DNA of 64,000 bases, from the NCBI GenBank assembly GCA_933207985.1, contig OW240921.1, forward strand, positions 106,651,209 to 106,715,208. Direction: 5' to 3'. Origin of the DNA: Pelobates cultripes. Taxonomy: Eukaryota; Chordata; Amphibia; Anura; Pelobatidae. Positions within the stretch are counted from its first letter, which is position 1; each line of letters starts with the position of its first letter. The notes below the pieces were generated by a model. That model was not told the DNA's origin. It made no database searches and saw only the letters and a list, made by a program, of their open reading frames with translations. Of the stretch, positions 36,350-49,966 are shown in pieces. The translations under genes were made by a program, and so were the position numbers.

Positions 36350-39300
36350 AAAGACTACAATTTGTGTAAACAAAGCAATTAAATTTTTTGATTATAATGA
36401 AAGGGTTAAAATATTACACCCTGGGCTAAGAGAGCCCTGTTTTAGGATGCTCGCTTCTGCCCAGGGTTTGAGCTAAACAAGGACCTTCTGAATGACTATG
36501 TTCTACAGACAACATTAGCCTTTACGTAAGTGGACATATCCTGTAGGCAAAAGAAAAAAAAAGTGCCCAAAAAAGTATTTTATTTACACAAGCTGCATGG
36601 TGGCAATATATAACAAAGGGTGGTATGGCTCCCCTTCTCCATGTCCCAAATTCCTTTGCTCAATCCGGCCTTTGGAAGGCTCTCTCCTTGCAGTGATATC
36701 ACTGGAGTAGGATCAGGCAGCAGGGAGAACTTGTCCTCAGCATGGGATCGTAAGTGGGGTTTTTTTTGTTTGTTTTTTTTTGCTGGGAGGGGGTGGTACT
36801 GTGCCAACAAGGTTTGCTACAATCAAATAATAAAAAAAAAACACACATTTTTGTTTGAAACAATCCTTCAAAGCCCCATATTGGTCATTCCCACACACCT
36901 GATCCATCTATTATTTTTTTTATAAGAGTTGGAGGTAGAAAAAAAAAGCAAATATATTTATTTTATTTTTAAATTAAAAAAAAAAACCCTCACATTTAGA
37001 TATATGGTTTTAAAACTGGTACAATTTCCTCTATTTTACAAAAAGTGCATAATTCAATAGAAATTGGCACTTTTATAAATTAATGTCAGCCAGTCAGTCC
37101 TGTTGATTCCTGGTGGTTTAGCTCACTGGAGCTTAGCTCAAGAGGCAGCAACTGCCCAGAGCACCTGCTTTGCAAAGACTGCTCACTGAGCTGCATTGTG
37201 AAGCCTGTGATTGGACAGACACAGAAAGTCTGGACGGGGTTAGAAGGGACTCGCAAAAGCTATAGACAACAGATTTGCAGCTTTTTGTAAATTGTTTTGA
37301 AATATACCCCCAGTGAAAAAAAACAACTTTTTTTTTTAAATTTATTTTTAATTTTATGTTATTTTTTTGGGACAGTTTAGGCACCACTACAACGTCATCT
37401 AAATTAGGTTGTTCTGGTGTCTGGAAGCTCCTTGATGCAATCTTACCTTCAGGTGTTAAAATCGGGATTAAAGAAGAGAAATGTAGTCAAATAAAACAAA
37501 CTAAACCAGTATAGCAGAAAAATGGTGGCGCAGTAAAAAAAACAACAAAATAAATAAATAGTTTTTTTTTTTTTTTTTACTGCTCCTCTTATTTTTTCCC
37601 CTCTTTTGCTTACTTTTTCTCACTTTACTTGTGATTAAAATGGTGGGAAAATGTGCCTATTTGTAAACTGCAAAATATATAAATAAAATGTATATTACGT
37701 GTATATTTTGCAACACGCGGTTTGGCCCATTTTCACACCTTTTTGGTTTGTCTAAATCTTTCCTTATTAACAAAGCTTAGCTGAGTCAAAGCGCCACATG
37801 GGGGAAATTCAGGCACCCTGAAATATTATTTGATTGTTTAATTTTATTTATTTACGGCAAAAAGGGATTCGACCGAAATACATTTTTTCCATTGCAAACC
37901 GATAGATAATGTAGCTGTAAGTAGTACAAACTGCAACATATAGTATTACTTGCTTAGATGGAATTAATATCACTCTGCGGAGAAGAATGATACATCTTCT
38001 TTGTGCCTAGGTGCCGCAGACAGAACAAACGGTTTATTATCTCTAAATCTGGCCTTCATTATATGCATGCGACTGGCAGTTACTGCAGGGGGACCAGTGA
38101 ATGGCAAACAGTCTTTTTCAAATGAGGCTAGTCCACACTGTGGGTCTGTTTTTGTTGGTTTTATTTTAATTACAGTGCATAATACAAGAAAAAGGGGGAA
38201 AATATAAAGCTGGTAGTGTGCTTTCGTTTCTGGTACTACCATCATCACTGGGAAGGAATTGTGGTCTTGCACACCAGCATCACTATGAACTCTAGAAAGT
38301 TTAAACGCCTTCAAAGAAATCCATGACTAATAACGTTCAATGAGGGTCACTTGCCATTAGTGCCTTTTAGAGAACTCACAATAACCATCTCAGGCTTCCC
38401 CATTCTTTCACCACACTAACTCCTTCCTTAGCAAACTCACAAATAGGAGGGGGAAGGGACTACAGAAATAGGACCTTCTAGGATAGAATTTAACCACCTC
38501 ACCAACTGACGCAATGAAACAATGTGCCACTTTACAATAGAGAAAGAATCAGAGTATTCTTGGAATATTAATTTCAAAGGGAACACTCCAAGCTCAATAA
38601 TCACTAGTACTATGGTACACTGCAGTGGTTATGGTAGTGTGGGCAAATCTCATGTAACTGTAACAGGAGTGCTCTGGTTACCCCTTTCCCTTCCATTTTA
38701 AGTAAACAGTTTTAGAACCGTGAATTCTTACCTGGGAACTGTTAAGGCGCCAATCTCTGCCTTCATAAAAGCTAAATGCTAGAACTTTGTAGCTTCAATT
38801 TGCTCCCCTGAGCCATTATTGGCAGAGTGAGCAGCAAATGCTCTTAGCTAATAATGAGTTAGGCCTGCACGGCTGGGTTTAGCTCGTGAGCCAATAGAAG
38901 ATCTGTGCTGAAGCTCCTGACTCAATGGAGGCAGAGACTGCACCTGACAGAACCCAGGTAAGTTGTCATTTCTCTGCTGGTCTGTCTGATTTCCCTATGC
39001 TTACTACCAGGTACAAAGGACAGCGCGTATAACAAGATGGAGGATATTAGTTACATGAAACGGTGTGGATTTCTACAGTAAATGTATTTTTGACACCTCC
39101 CGATTACCTATTTTTGTAAAGGAAAACACTACAATGTATTAATTATAGCCCTCTGTGGTGCTTATGGTGCCAAAACTGCCCTAGTGCTGTCCCAGCCTAA
39201 TTTGCACACCTGTTTTAGCACAGTTTGAAATTTCCCGCCAGGTGCCCAAACTGCTTCCAGGCTCTTTGGATCTGGAGAAATACAGTGTCACTTCCAGCCC

Positions 39301-39861
39301 CCCACCTCCCCCCCCAAAAAAGAAGAACTTGTTCAACAAAATAATAGGCTTTTAGTGCTCAGCTAACGCTCTAAGCCTATGATATTATAACTTAACTTGA
39401 ATTAAAAATGGTTTGAGAATTCACATCTATTTGTAAATTGATCACATAACTAAATTTGTACATACACTAAAACGAGGATTTCAAAAAACACAAAGAAGAT
39501 AAAAAACAAAAAACAAACACGCTATATGTACATGCCTGTATACATCCTGTTAAAATTGTCTAACAAATTTGATGTAACTTATGTTTTCTACAAGCTGTTA
39601 TATGTTTTATAATTGAAAATTAATTAAAAAAATAAAGATAAAATAATTTTACTCCGATCTGTGGGTTATCAAATAGTTGCATTCTACCGGTGGGTCATTT
39701 ATATTAACATTATTTGTGGTAGCACAGGTTTATCATGCTGTTTAATATTTTAACAATTTAGGAGTGAAAATTGGGTCTTTCAGGGGGAAAATTCAGGGGG
39801 AAAAAAATAGATAAGAATACTAACAAAGTGTAACTGTTGTGAAATGTCATTAAATTCTACT
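36350..39861. other. No gene; two decayed miniature-element regions
   Basis: At ~37095-37440 'gcaccactacaacgtcatct' and 'ggttgttctggtgtctgg' form an end-like hairpin. At ~38576-39210 'aacactccaagctc', 'gcagtggttatggtagtg' and 'ggtgcttatggtgcc' resemble the ends of CACTCC-type elements. Several A/T runs occur. No coding region. Confidence 0.45.
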
Positions 39862-40102
39862 TAGAAACATAGAAACATAGAAACATAGAATGTGACGGCA
39901 GATAAGAACCATTCGGCCCATCTAGTCTGCCCAATTTTCTAAAAACTTTCATTAGTCCCTAGCCTTATCTTATAGTTAGGATAGCCTTATGCCTATCCCA
40001 CGCATGCTTAAACTCCTTTACTGTGTTAACCTCTACCACTTCAGCTGGAAGGCTATTCCATGCATCCACTACCCTCTCAGTAAAGTTGTGGAACTTCATT
40101 GT
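39862..40102. repeat. Amphibian interspersed repeat with (ACATAGAA)n tail
   Basis: Starts with three units of 'acatagaa' and continues 'tgtgacggcagataagaacc', 'attcggcccatctagtctgc' and, at the other end, 'ggctattccatgcatccact'. I recognise this as a common interspersed repeat of frog genomes, probably the 3' end of a LINE or a SINE derived from one, lying in reverse. No coding frame. Confidence 0.7.
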
Positions 40103-43100
40103 GGAACAGTGAGTGGAAGCTCACTGTATCACCCATAGTGGCAGAGAATTAGTTAATTAACTGAGAAATAGAGATTAGGAAAACATCCCCCAAAATGCAC
40201 TTCGTCCTGCTCTCCAGTACCCTTCACTAGCCCCTTTAAAGCCTCAGTCAAGCCTGACAGTTACAATAAGCCCCTCGGTACATTGCTGAGCCCCCTCCCA
40301 TGCATTGTACACAGTCTGGCCTATGATGGCCTGAATGAGCAAACACATTACCTTTTGCAGAGGACTCTTCCCACCAAGGCCAGTGAACAAACTACTGTAA
40401 ATAACAGATTGGGGATGTAGAGGGCTTTCCTCATCTTATAGCTATTGTTTAGAGAATAACATTTAAAAAAAAAAAAATCCTCTTAAAATATTGTAGGTTG
40501 GCCATTTTTACCATTTACAAAACTATATATATATATATATATTTATTAATAATAAACCTTGTGACAATGTTGTCTCTTGGGATAAAAATTGGTTAGCCAT
40601 AGTATGTGGTTTTTGGAAACAGTAAAACAGAATTATAATTTATTATTATTATTATTTTTTTTTTAATTCTTTGTTATAGATAATAGAACATTTGCAAATA
40701 AAGTGCGGAGAATGTATTAAATCGGAAACAGCTACATTTGCATTAACATTTACACGAGGCAAAAAATGAATTTTACAGAGAAATTAAAAGGACAATTCAT
40801 GAAAAGGACTTAAAATACATTAATGAATGTAAACAAAAAAAAAATGAAAAATATCACCATACAAGTGTTGCTCAGAAACCACTGCTGTTCTAATGTTTTG
40901 CTGTCTTTTTCCATAGCATATTTTGGCTTGCTGTCTGTGTAACTTGATCAATAGTCCACTATCGTAACACGCACACTACATCCCCTACACACACTGCTTT
41001 GTAAATCATTAACAGGGTCTTCTTTGCATGAAAACCACTACAAGAGTATTGTAGATTAGTGGTCCTCTGTAATTAGAAGAATAAGAGACAGGCCTGTGTT
41101 ACAATGACCAGAAGCACACAAAAGCCAAAAAATGGTATACTTGGTAAACTCATAGTTTGTGGCAACTCAAGCTGTTAATTTATATGGCTCAGCAGTCCTT
41201 GGAGCTTGTTCCTATAGACATTCAGGTGTTTCACACAAAGTTAAATGCTCAGAATGTTGATGACATCAGTTACCATTTCTAAGAAAAATGCGTACAGATA
41301 GATCTTTTGTAGATATTTCTGAGAAAAAGGAGAGGAAAAAAAAGTAGCATCACTCAAGAAAGATTAGAAGCCACAAGAGAAGACATTCAACCGTTAAATA
41401 TAAAAAAAAAAAAAAGAAATAAAAAACAAAAACAAAAAACCAACCACCCTTCTTCGCTCCTTTACTACATTATTTCCTACTGCTCCTTTAACACTGGTTT
41501 CCTCCTCTAACCACAACTATACATAGTTGAGGGGGTGGTCAGAAGACCTGAATTTTCTGCTGAGCTTAAGCAGTTTGAGAAGCGTTGATCAGGTCTGTTA
41601 AGAGGAAGGATGGCATACACATGCACAAGTAGAATTACTTAACGTTACATTGTTCTACCTCATATACACGGCCTGAATGCCACAAAACGTATCTCACAGA
41701 AACCACCCGAGGCAGAATTAAAAAGAAAAGACAAAAACAAGCCAATATACAGAGAGATGGAAAGTAAAAGAGCTAATGGGGAGTAGCAGTTACAGTCCCG
41801 GACAACTGTGATTAAAACAAAACAAAAAAAACACAGTACGAAAAGTAGGACAAGTTATCTGACAGCTTCCTGGCATGAAATGAGTCTTTGAACAAAAAGA
41901 AAAAATAAGGGAGACTGTAATGATACAGTTTATTGTTCAAATCAATCTGTTGCATCTACTAAACAAGACTTAAACTGGGCGGCTATAAATATAGTGAATT
42001 ATAGACTTGTATGGTCAGCAAGATAGCTGGCGCAAAAATACGTACTAATAATTATACGAAAGAGTAGCAAACAATGAAAAAGTATCTACTTTACTTAACG
42101 GTCAATCAACTCCATAGACGAATGTCCTTCAAACCACCACAGCAAGACTGGTCCAGAGTCCACAAAATCAATACCAGAAAAAAAAAATGGCACTGTTCGC
42201 TTAAAGCTATAGATAATCTAACAAAATTATGTTAAATGCTGTAACATGCATGTAGAGAAGACTGTTCATTCATTCAAATTTTATTTCTTCCAAAATTGAC
42301 TAACACAGACAACAAGAAACAAAAACTTGTCTTAATCGCATAGTTAGTTGCCTGAACTGTTTGAATCCCTAAAACAGCGGTCAACAGGATTGTACTCATC
42401 GCTTGACAGCCAGTTCATTCATACAATTGCGAACAAAGAAGAGAGTTTGTGTAAAATGCCGCTCTGAATTTTATGTCTTTGGCCGTTGAAGCAAAACATT
42501 ATTTCTTTATTGATCATATTCTAAACTTTATTTTTAGTGTCCCTTTAAGTTAATCAGTTGCAGTTCTCTGTCTGTACAGTAAAGTTACACGACTGACCAC
42601 TCACAGTGGTGGAATACCATTTTATTTAGCTGTAAAAGTCAGTTTCCCAGACTCGGTCATTACTTGCTTCCCATGCATCATCTTAATGCAATCAGCCCTG
42701 AAAACAAACGGCCCCAATCAAGTACATTATTCACTTTGAGATGCTTATTAAGTGTATTCTTCTGACTCTTTACACCAGAAGGTTATAGATAAAATAAAAA
42801 ATACATTTAATTTCCTGAAGGTGTTCCATTAAGTTATCTGACCGCACAACTATGGCTAGCAAAGGCCAGTCTAGGAACCTTCAGTCCTGAGCTCAAGCAC
42901 AGAAAATGCACCATAAAAAGGGATCAAAATATGCAAATGTCAGGAGAAAAATTAGAATGCAGGATCTCGATGATTTGAAAGAGAACATTTTTTTTTTACT
43001 TTTTAAATACAAGTATAATATGTCTGCTAGCACTATAAACAATTGCCAAAAAATTAAACGCACCAAACATTGCATGCCAAAACCTCAAACGTGTTTCATG

Positions 43101-43377
43101 TTAGAGAGGTGCTTATCCATAGTTATAGCTAAACAGGTCACGTCTCAAACAGGAGAGCTCCTAGGGCTTGAAGATTGTTAGCGTTCCTGTCCAGCGGCAC
43201 TCATTTGGATTAACTTGTGGTGAACAGACAGTTCCTTTAATAGGAGCAAAACCAGTATTTATTATAAGAAGCGGAACATATGCAAGTATTACATTACATA
43301 AAAACTGGTAAATAAAATGGAGGATGTCCTGAGCCACAGTGAAAGTTGAACAAAGATTTTGTAAGCCTAATGATTAG
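40103..43377. other. No gene; lone TTAA-element end near 42535
   Basis: (AT)n at ~40523-40543; T-run at ~40655-40665. The phrase 'tagtgtccctttaagttaa' at ~42535 is a lone right end of a TTAA element. Otherwise unremarkable AT-rich intron. Confidence 0.5.
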
Positions 43378-43861
43378 TTAAAGGACCACTCTAGGCACCC
43401 AGATCACTTCAGCTTAATGAAGTGGTCTGGGTGCCTGGTCCAGCTAGGGTTAACCCATTTTTTTTATAAACATAGCAGTTTCAGAGAAACTGCTATGTTT
43501 ATAAATAGGTTAATCCAGCCTCTAAAGCCTCTATTAGTTGTCTCATTGACAGCCACTAGAGGCGTTTGCGTGCTTCTCACTGTGAAAATCACAGTGAGAA
43601 GACGCAAGCATCCATAGGAAAGCATTATGAATGCTTTCCTATGAGACTGGCTGAATGCGCGCGCAGCTCCTGCCGCGCATGCGCATTCAGCCGAAGAGGA
43701 GGAGAAGAGGCGGAGAGGAGGAGGAGGAGAGCGGTAAGATTTTTACCCCTTCCTCTCCCCAGAGCCCGGCGGGAGGGGGTCCCTGAGGGTGGGGGCACCC
43801 TCAGGGCACTATAGTGCCAGGAAAACGAGTATGTGTTCCTGGCACTATAGTGGTCCTTTAA
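43378..43861 (-). mobile_element. TTAA element A, second copy, inverted
   Basis: TTAAAGGACCACTCTAGGCA to CACTATAGTGGTCCTTTAA with TTAA at 43378 and 43858. It mirrors 32098-32598 block for block, including the 'ccctgagggtgggggcacc' hairpin and the perfect 20-bp stem 43463-43482 / 43486-43505. Similar length (484 against 501 bp). Confidence 0.93.
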
Positions 43862-44938
43862 GTTACCACTCTGCCAACCCCACAGGATAGAAGCATTACC
43901 TTCCTGATCTGCAAACAGCACATTATTTTACCAAATCATGCATTATTTATAACGACCCAGATTAGCATGGACGTGCTAATGAATCATCCTCCTCCACTCA
44001 TTAAGAACAGAAACCTGCAACGTTGATACAGCCAAGCTATTCTGATGTGTTACACATGTAAAAGCCAAGAACGTTCTAAATTAAGAAGCGTTAGACTGTG
44101 GGTGAAATAAAGTTCTAATGCACAGGTGGAAATCCGTTCTGCCCAGTGAAGTGTAAGTATGCATCGAAAGCTTATGGATTCTGGCAGAAACTATTTTTGA
44201 GCAGTTATAGGTGTGGTAACATTATATGGTGTGGTTTACAAAGTGTTTGAAAACTAGATCCAATAAAGTTCTTTTTTTTGTATTTTTATTTTTTTTATGT
44301 GTGTGTTTTTTTTAACAAAAACCAGGAGAAACAGAAGTTATCATTTAGAGATCAAAGGGTATAATAAATTAAAAGGTTTCCAAACATGCACAACATGGAC
44401 CTTTTGTTATAACAAACCAGGCCCTTCCCTACCAAGCCTTCTTTATAGCACAATGTAGAAAACAGCACCTACGGTGGAACTGAAAATGATGGATGCATCA
44501 ATAAATTGGTACAAGAGAAGTTCAAAAACAAACAAATAAAATGTATACAAACGGATTACCATAGCAAGCATTTTGAAGATACAGGTCAGGTAGTTTAGAA
44601 CGAGCAATTTAAGATGACAAAAATAAAAAATAAATGATGTAGTAATATCGAATTAAAGCATATATATATTTATTTTATTTTTTTAAATCAGCAAAAAATG
44701 CTTATTAAATTTCTTTTAATTCAGATATGAACTAGGAAAAGGAATCACTTGTATTAGCTATTCAAATATAGGGTACAGAATGTGCCCGGCAGCATTGTCA
44801 CATGCTTGTCAGTATAGTTTATTTTATTATATTATTTTGAGGTTGATTTAATTTGTTCTTTTTCACAATTATAGTTGTAGTTTTTTTAGTCATTCATGGA
44901 AAAAAAAATGTCTTCATGTTTAGCTGTTATTGGTTACA
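43862..44938. other. No gene or element recognised
   Basis: AT-rich intron with T-runs near 44270-44310 and a candidate steroid-receptor site at 44772-44786. Confidence 0.5.
44772..44786. promoter_or_regulatory. Candidate glucocorticoid/androgen-type response element
   Basis: GGTACAGAATGTGCC is an inverted pair of hexamers with 3-bp spacing, one mismatch from a perfect GGTACAnnnTGTACC palindrome. A 15-bp match is expected by chance at some rate in 64 kb, so this is only a candidate. Confidence 0.25.
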
Positions 44939-45289
44939 TTAACCCCTTAAAACCGGAGGGCGTACTATTACGCCCTATTCTAAGCGGCTCTAAACGCGGC
45001 AGGGCGTAAGAGTATGCCCTGCGGTTTTTCTTACTTACCAAGTCGCCGGCGATCCCACGCCGGCCTTGCGGTTGGGGAGACTCACCTGGGATCCCAGGAA
45101 GTCCCCTGCGGCGGATCCTGCCTCCTCCGGCCCCCCCCCGCCGGCCATGTGAGAGTGAGGTCCTTGTGAGGACCAATCACATGGCCAGGTTAGCTGCCTG
45201 CTGCATTGCTAGTAATGACAGTTAGTTCCCCTGCTGGCTGGAAATCAAATAAAATAATGTTTAAAAAAAAAAAAATTATATACTTTGAT

Positions 45290-45349
<60 letters not shown>

Positions 45350-45650
45350 TTCAAGTAGAGATTGTAGTCCAATAAAAAAAGTATTACAAGATAAGAATTC
45401 TGTTTTTTTACATACATATACACACACACACACACACACACACTGTCTAGGTGTATTTTATTATAATATATATATATATATATATAAAAATAAATATCAA
45501 ATTACACGTAGACATACTGATTAAATATATAATTGATATATATAAAAATATGTAAATACGTTAAAAAAATTAAAACAATAATTAAAAATAAATATATAGA
45601 TGTGTGTTATTTCGTTCTAACCGTATTGTGATATTAATATATATTTATAT

Positions 45651-45706
<56 letters not shown>

Positions 45707-45712
45707 AATATG

Positions 45713-45750
<38 letters not shown>

Positions 45751-46727
45751 ACTATATACATATATTAATTCTACATATATTTATGTAATATTTTTACATA
45801 ATTAGGTATTTTAATTAATTACAATTAACGGGACCTGCCTGACAACCCATGCCAAAAGTATAGGGAATTTAATTTGCTAGCACTATATTTAACCTTATAA
45901 CTTTCCAAGACACCATAAAACCTGTACATGGGGGGTACTGTTTTACTCAGGAGACGTCGCTGAACAAAAATATTAGTGTTTCAAAACAGTAAAATGTATT
46001 ACAACGATGATATTGCCAGTAAAAGTGACCATTTTTGCATTTTTCACACACAAACAGCACTTACAACACTTACTTAGTCACAAACACTGGCCAAAATTGG
46101 CGGTTTTTGCATTTTTCACACACAAACAAATATTAACGCTAACTTTGGCCAGTGTTTGTGACCAAATGGCTACTAAAAAAGACTGGACATACCCCATTTG
46201 CAATACCTTGGGTTGTCTACTATTGCAAATGGTATGCCATTATGGGTGTAAATTTCATTCCTGGGCTACTATAAAGTCCCAAAGGCAACGTAACCAATCT
46301 GGCAAATTTCTATTTCAAATGTAACGTGTTATATTTGACCCTGTAACATCCCAAAACGCCATAAAACCTGTACATAGGGGTTACTGTTTTACACATGAGA
46401 CTTTGCTGAAAACAAATATGTGTATTTTATTGCAGTAAAAGCAAACAGTATTATGACATTGACAGTTAAAATGTCATGTAGAACTAAACAAATTGTAAAA
46501 ATTCTTTTTTTCTCCCATTTTTTTCATATTAAATTATGTTTCATAGCTAAATAGTTGATATTAAATGAAAGCCCTGTTTGCCCTGAATAAAATGTTATAT
46601 AATAAGTGTGGGTGCATTTAATATGAAAGAGGTGAATTACGGTTGGAAATACACATAGCGCAAATGCCAGGTTTTGTTTACGTTTTGTTCACAACGTGTA
46701 CATTTGGCTCAGTCCTTAAGGGGTTAA
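44939..46727. mobile_element. Large TTAA element (piggyBac-like ends), copy 1
   Basis: Ends TTAACCCCTTAAAACCGG and CCTTAAGGGGTTAA, bounded by TTAA at 44939 and 46724. The left 250 bp are GC-rich with hairpins such as 'agggcgta...tacgccct' (44957-44976) and 'gcagggcgta...tatgccctgc'. The centre is microsatellite: (AT)n 45292-45346, 45466-45486 and 45653-45701; (CA)n 45421-45443 and ~45716-45746. The right part has 'cacaaacactggcc' inverted pairs and 'tacctgtacatgg'-type blocks shared with 52375-53913. No transposase. Confidence 0.85.
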
Positions 46728-48024
46728 GATACGTATATGGGTCATAACGGTCACCTTTAAAAAAGAGGAAGTGACAAAAGACACTGTCTCAATTTAATAT
46801 TCCAACGCATATTGGTGCCGTAAAGTCTTTTCCAACAAAGTGATTAACACAACTTGACTAAGTCATTAGGCAACAAGATTAACACTGCCGAAATCTGACA
46901 CTTAATACGATGCCATTTTTCCGCACACATGTTCTAAATATGTGAACACCTGCCCTGACAAATAAAAGGAGATTATTTATCTTTTAACCTTTATAGCATT
47001 GTAGCAGAGTTTTGTTCAGGCATTAACAATGCAGAGATCCTAGGAGAATCATGAAACTGTGTTTGAAAGACATTTATCCTGCCATTCATAGTGTGCCACT
47101 TCAATGAAATCCACATGACCAAGAGATTAAAGGGACACTGCAGGCATCTAAAGTGCAAGAATGTTTTGAATTTATTGAGAATGATGTCACACTTTGCAAA
47201 AAAAAATTTTTACTGAGATAATTCAGGGAGGAAAAACAAACAAAAAAACTTAACCAAAACTTACACTTGGGACTTCAGCCATTTAAAGATGGTGGTATGT
47301 AAATAATAAAAAGATGCCAATCTTGAGCTCTAACAAAAGACTCATTGGTAGAGACCAATATTTTGATGTCTTTTGCACAAGACACCCATGGAACTGCTAC
47401 AGCGGTGATTCTCCAGCCGAAAAGTTAGGGTGACACTCTATGTAACAAAGAAGAAGTTTAATGTACCTCTCTGATCAGTAATAGGGACACATTGAAGAGT
47501 TGCATTGTTCATTGCAGCTTTTATTTGAGGGAGGTAGGCTCGGACTCAAGACTTCTGTCCCATTTTGGTTTCTGTCAAGCGTGGGTGTCGAACCAAAATC
47601 TCTTCTATTCGCAATTCCACTTTAGATATGAAAACACAACAAAATAAAACAACCCATACATTTAGTGCAACCCCAAAGTCTTTCAATTCGAAGGTGAAAA
47701 TGCATAGCTTTCTAACAGCTTTCTCTACATATGAATGACCCGCCTGACCATTCTAGCTTTAACTTAAACCAGAAAGCCAAGAGGTACATAGCTCTTATTA
47801 TAGACTCGTTACACAGACTACGTAGGATGCCATAGGATGGTGCCCTCCAGTGGGATCACGTCAGAATATGCTGTGTACCACTGGGATCTTTCAAGATGCA
47901 CACCGAATTTACCTCATTAACCATCACTGATGAAAAGGGGAGGGATTACAGGGTGAAAGGGCTTGCTTAATTTTCCAAATCACTTGACATTTATTTAAGG
48001 CAAAGTCTCTGCTTTGTTAGAGAG

Positions 48025-48028
<4 letters not shown>
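46728..48028. other. No gene; lone TTAA-element left end at 47127
   Basis: TTAAAGGGACACTGCAGGCA at 47127-47146 is a left end without an identified partner. (AT)n runs from ~48029 to 48080. Confidence 0.5.
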
Positions 48029-48080
<52 letters not shown>

Positions 48081-48086
<6 letters not shown>

Positions 48087-48310
48087 AAAATGGTAGGTAA
48101 CAGCACTCTAAGGACTTCAAAAAGTAAATGGTGAAAAAAACTTAGCTTTTATTCAGCAACTGCCACACACAATCGACGTTTCAGTTCTTAATACAGAACT
48201 TTCATCAGGAAACGTCGATTGTGTGTGGCAGTTGCTGAATAAAAGCTATGTTTTTTTCACCATTTACTTTTTGAAGTCCTTAGAGTGCTGTTACCTACCA
48301 TTTTTATTTT
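48081..48310. mobile_element. Foldback with 102-bp arms
   Basis: Arm 48081-48182 and arm 48209-48310 are complementary with only a couple of mismatches (cttagc against gctatg). The loop is 26 nt and carries 'agttcttaatacagaact'. The loop-adjacent text 'catcaggaaacgtcgattgt' is of the kind found in the non-coding ends of Penelope-like elements, so an inverted pair of such ends is possible. Flanked on the left by (AT)n. Confidence 0.85.
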
Positions 48311-49209
48311 TATGTTATTTGCTTTATTAGCACCAGGCATTAATCTATCTCTACAGGAGTGCAAGTATTTGAATATTTTATATATATATATAAAAATCTA
48401 TCATTGTAACAAAAACAAAATTAAATAAAAAAATTTAATAAAAAAATAACACGTTCTTAATCATGTAGCTTTATTAAAAACTCCCAAATGACAATATCCT
48501 TAAATCATAGTTTTTACTAGTGTAGTACAGAACTGTACCATTGTATTAAACTCTGAAATGCCAGCTTGTTATCTGTCTTTAAGTGTCAGTAAACATGTCA
48601 CATAATTAAGGCTTGTATATCACTCACAGGAAGTTTTTGCAAAGGCTAAAATATACACAGGGTGATGACAAAGTGGCCTGCTAATTAGCTGCATACCCCA
48701 GTTTGGACTTCGAAAATTAATCTATTCCTTTCCCGAGGACTTTCCTACTCCGCCACAAATAAGCAAGTTTTGCTTTTGAAAGAGACCGTTATACAATAAA
48801 TATTTATATGTATCACTGTACAAATATACATTCATATGCACAATCCTACAAATTCTGATTTAAAATATCAATTGCTCTAACAGAATAAAATGGTACATAC
48901 ACATCAAATTATATTGCGCCTCCCTTCTATGTAAAAACAAACAATGTAGCACTATTCACTCTACTACTTTTAGTTTTGTTTCCACAGAGCACGGTGCAGA
49001 ATTTAACATAAAGCAAGCTAGTTTTGAGACAAGTTTAAGTGCTATATTATCAGGAAAAAAAATAAAAACAAATACACTTAAATTCAAAATAAAGCTCTGT
49101 GAATTGGTTTACTTTAGAGAAGAGATAAACCAGCTTAATATAAGCAGAGTTCAGGGAGAGAGGGACTGCATTCTGATTAACTGAAAAACAACAACCAATT
49201 GAAAAAAAT
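48311..49209. other. No gene or element recognised
   Basis: AT-rich intron; nothing beyond short A/T runs. Confidence 0.5.
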
Positions 49210-49966
49210 AGTAATGCAATATGTGGCATTCAATGTACACCAACACCACTCTCAAGCCTTAAAGGGACACTATAGTCACCAGAACAACTACAGCTTATTG
49301 TATTTGTTCTGTATAGTATAGTCAGTCCCTGCAGGCATTTTCATGTAAACACTGCCTTTACTTTGCTTTAACAAGGGGAGGGGCAGGGGGGTGGGCGGTA
49401 CAGAGGGGTTAAATAGATAATTTAACACTATAGTGTCAGAAATACATGTTTGTGTTCCTGACCCATATAGTTATCCTTTAATTAAGAAGTTTTGGTGTAT
49501 AGAACATGCCCCTGCCGTCTCACTGCTCTGCCATTTAGGAGTTAAATCACTTTGTTTATACAACCCTAGTCCCACCTTCCTACATGTGACTTACACTGCC
49601 TTCCTAAACCCTTCCTGTAAAGAGTCATCTACTGTTTACAATTTCTTTTATTATACAGTGTTTAATTTTGAATTTCTTTTCTCCTGTTCTGATAAAAGCT
49701 TGCTAGACCCTGCAGAAGCCTCCTGTGGTTGATTAAAGTTCAATTTACAGAGCAGGAGATAACTTCTAAAGCGAACATCTGATTAAAATTTAAGGAGTCA
49801 CAGTCAGGGGAGGTGTGACTAGGGCTGCATAAACAGAAAAACAAATAAACCGTGATTAACTCCTAAACTGCAGATAATTGAACAGTGAGACTGCAGGGAC
49901 ACGATCTATACACAAAAATAGATCAATTAAGCTAAAGTTGTTTTGGTGACTATAGAGTCCCTTTAA
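49210..49966. mobile_element. Older TTAA element interrupted by a younger one (see 49259-49481)
   Basis: From 49482 the sequence runs 'gttttggtgtatagaacatg', 'gccatttaggagttaaatca', 'gctgcataaacagaaa' to TGACTATAGAGTCCCTTTAA at 49966, the body and right end of one family. Its left ~50 bp ('caccaacaccactctcaagc') lie before 49259, diverged from the expected CACCAAAACAACTTTAGC. The two pieces are separated by a complete smaller element. Confidence 0.6.
49259..49481. mobile_element. Short TTAA element (223 bp)
   Basis: TTAAAGGGACACTATAGTCA to ATAGTTATCCTTTAA, bounded by TTAA at 49259 and 49478. Ends pair (GGACACTATAG with CCCATATAGTTATCC) and a subterminal 'atacatgtttgtgttcctga' block is shared with 54120 and 55408. 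Confidence 0.8.

Noticed and set aside
35777..36373. 198-codon open frame on the minus strand
   Set aside because: It spans the palindromic hAT foldback at 36029-36341 and has no protein-family resemblance; the frame follows from the repeat's symmetry.
44950..45190. GC-rich segment as a possible CpG-island promoter (also 53700-53880 and 61040-61120)
   Set aside because: Each belongs to a TTAA element with hairpin structure and is explained by it; no start site or gene follows.
45292..45746. CRISPR-like or origin-like alternation of AT and CA arrays
   Set aside because: Simple microsatellites inside a transposon in a vertebrate intron; no direct-repeat and spacer structure.
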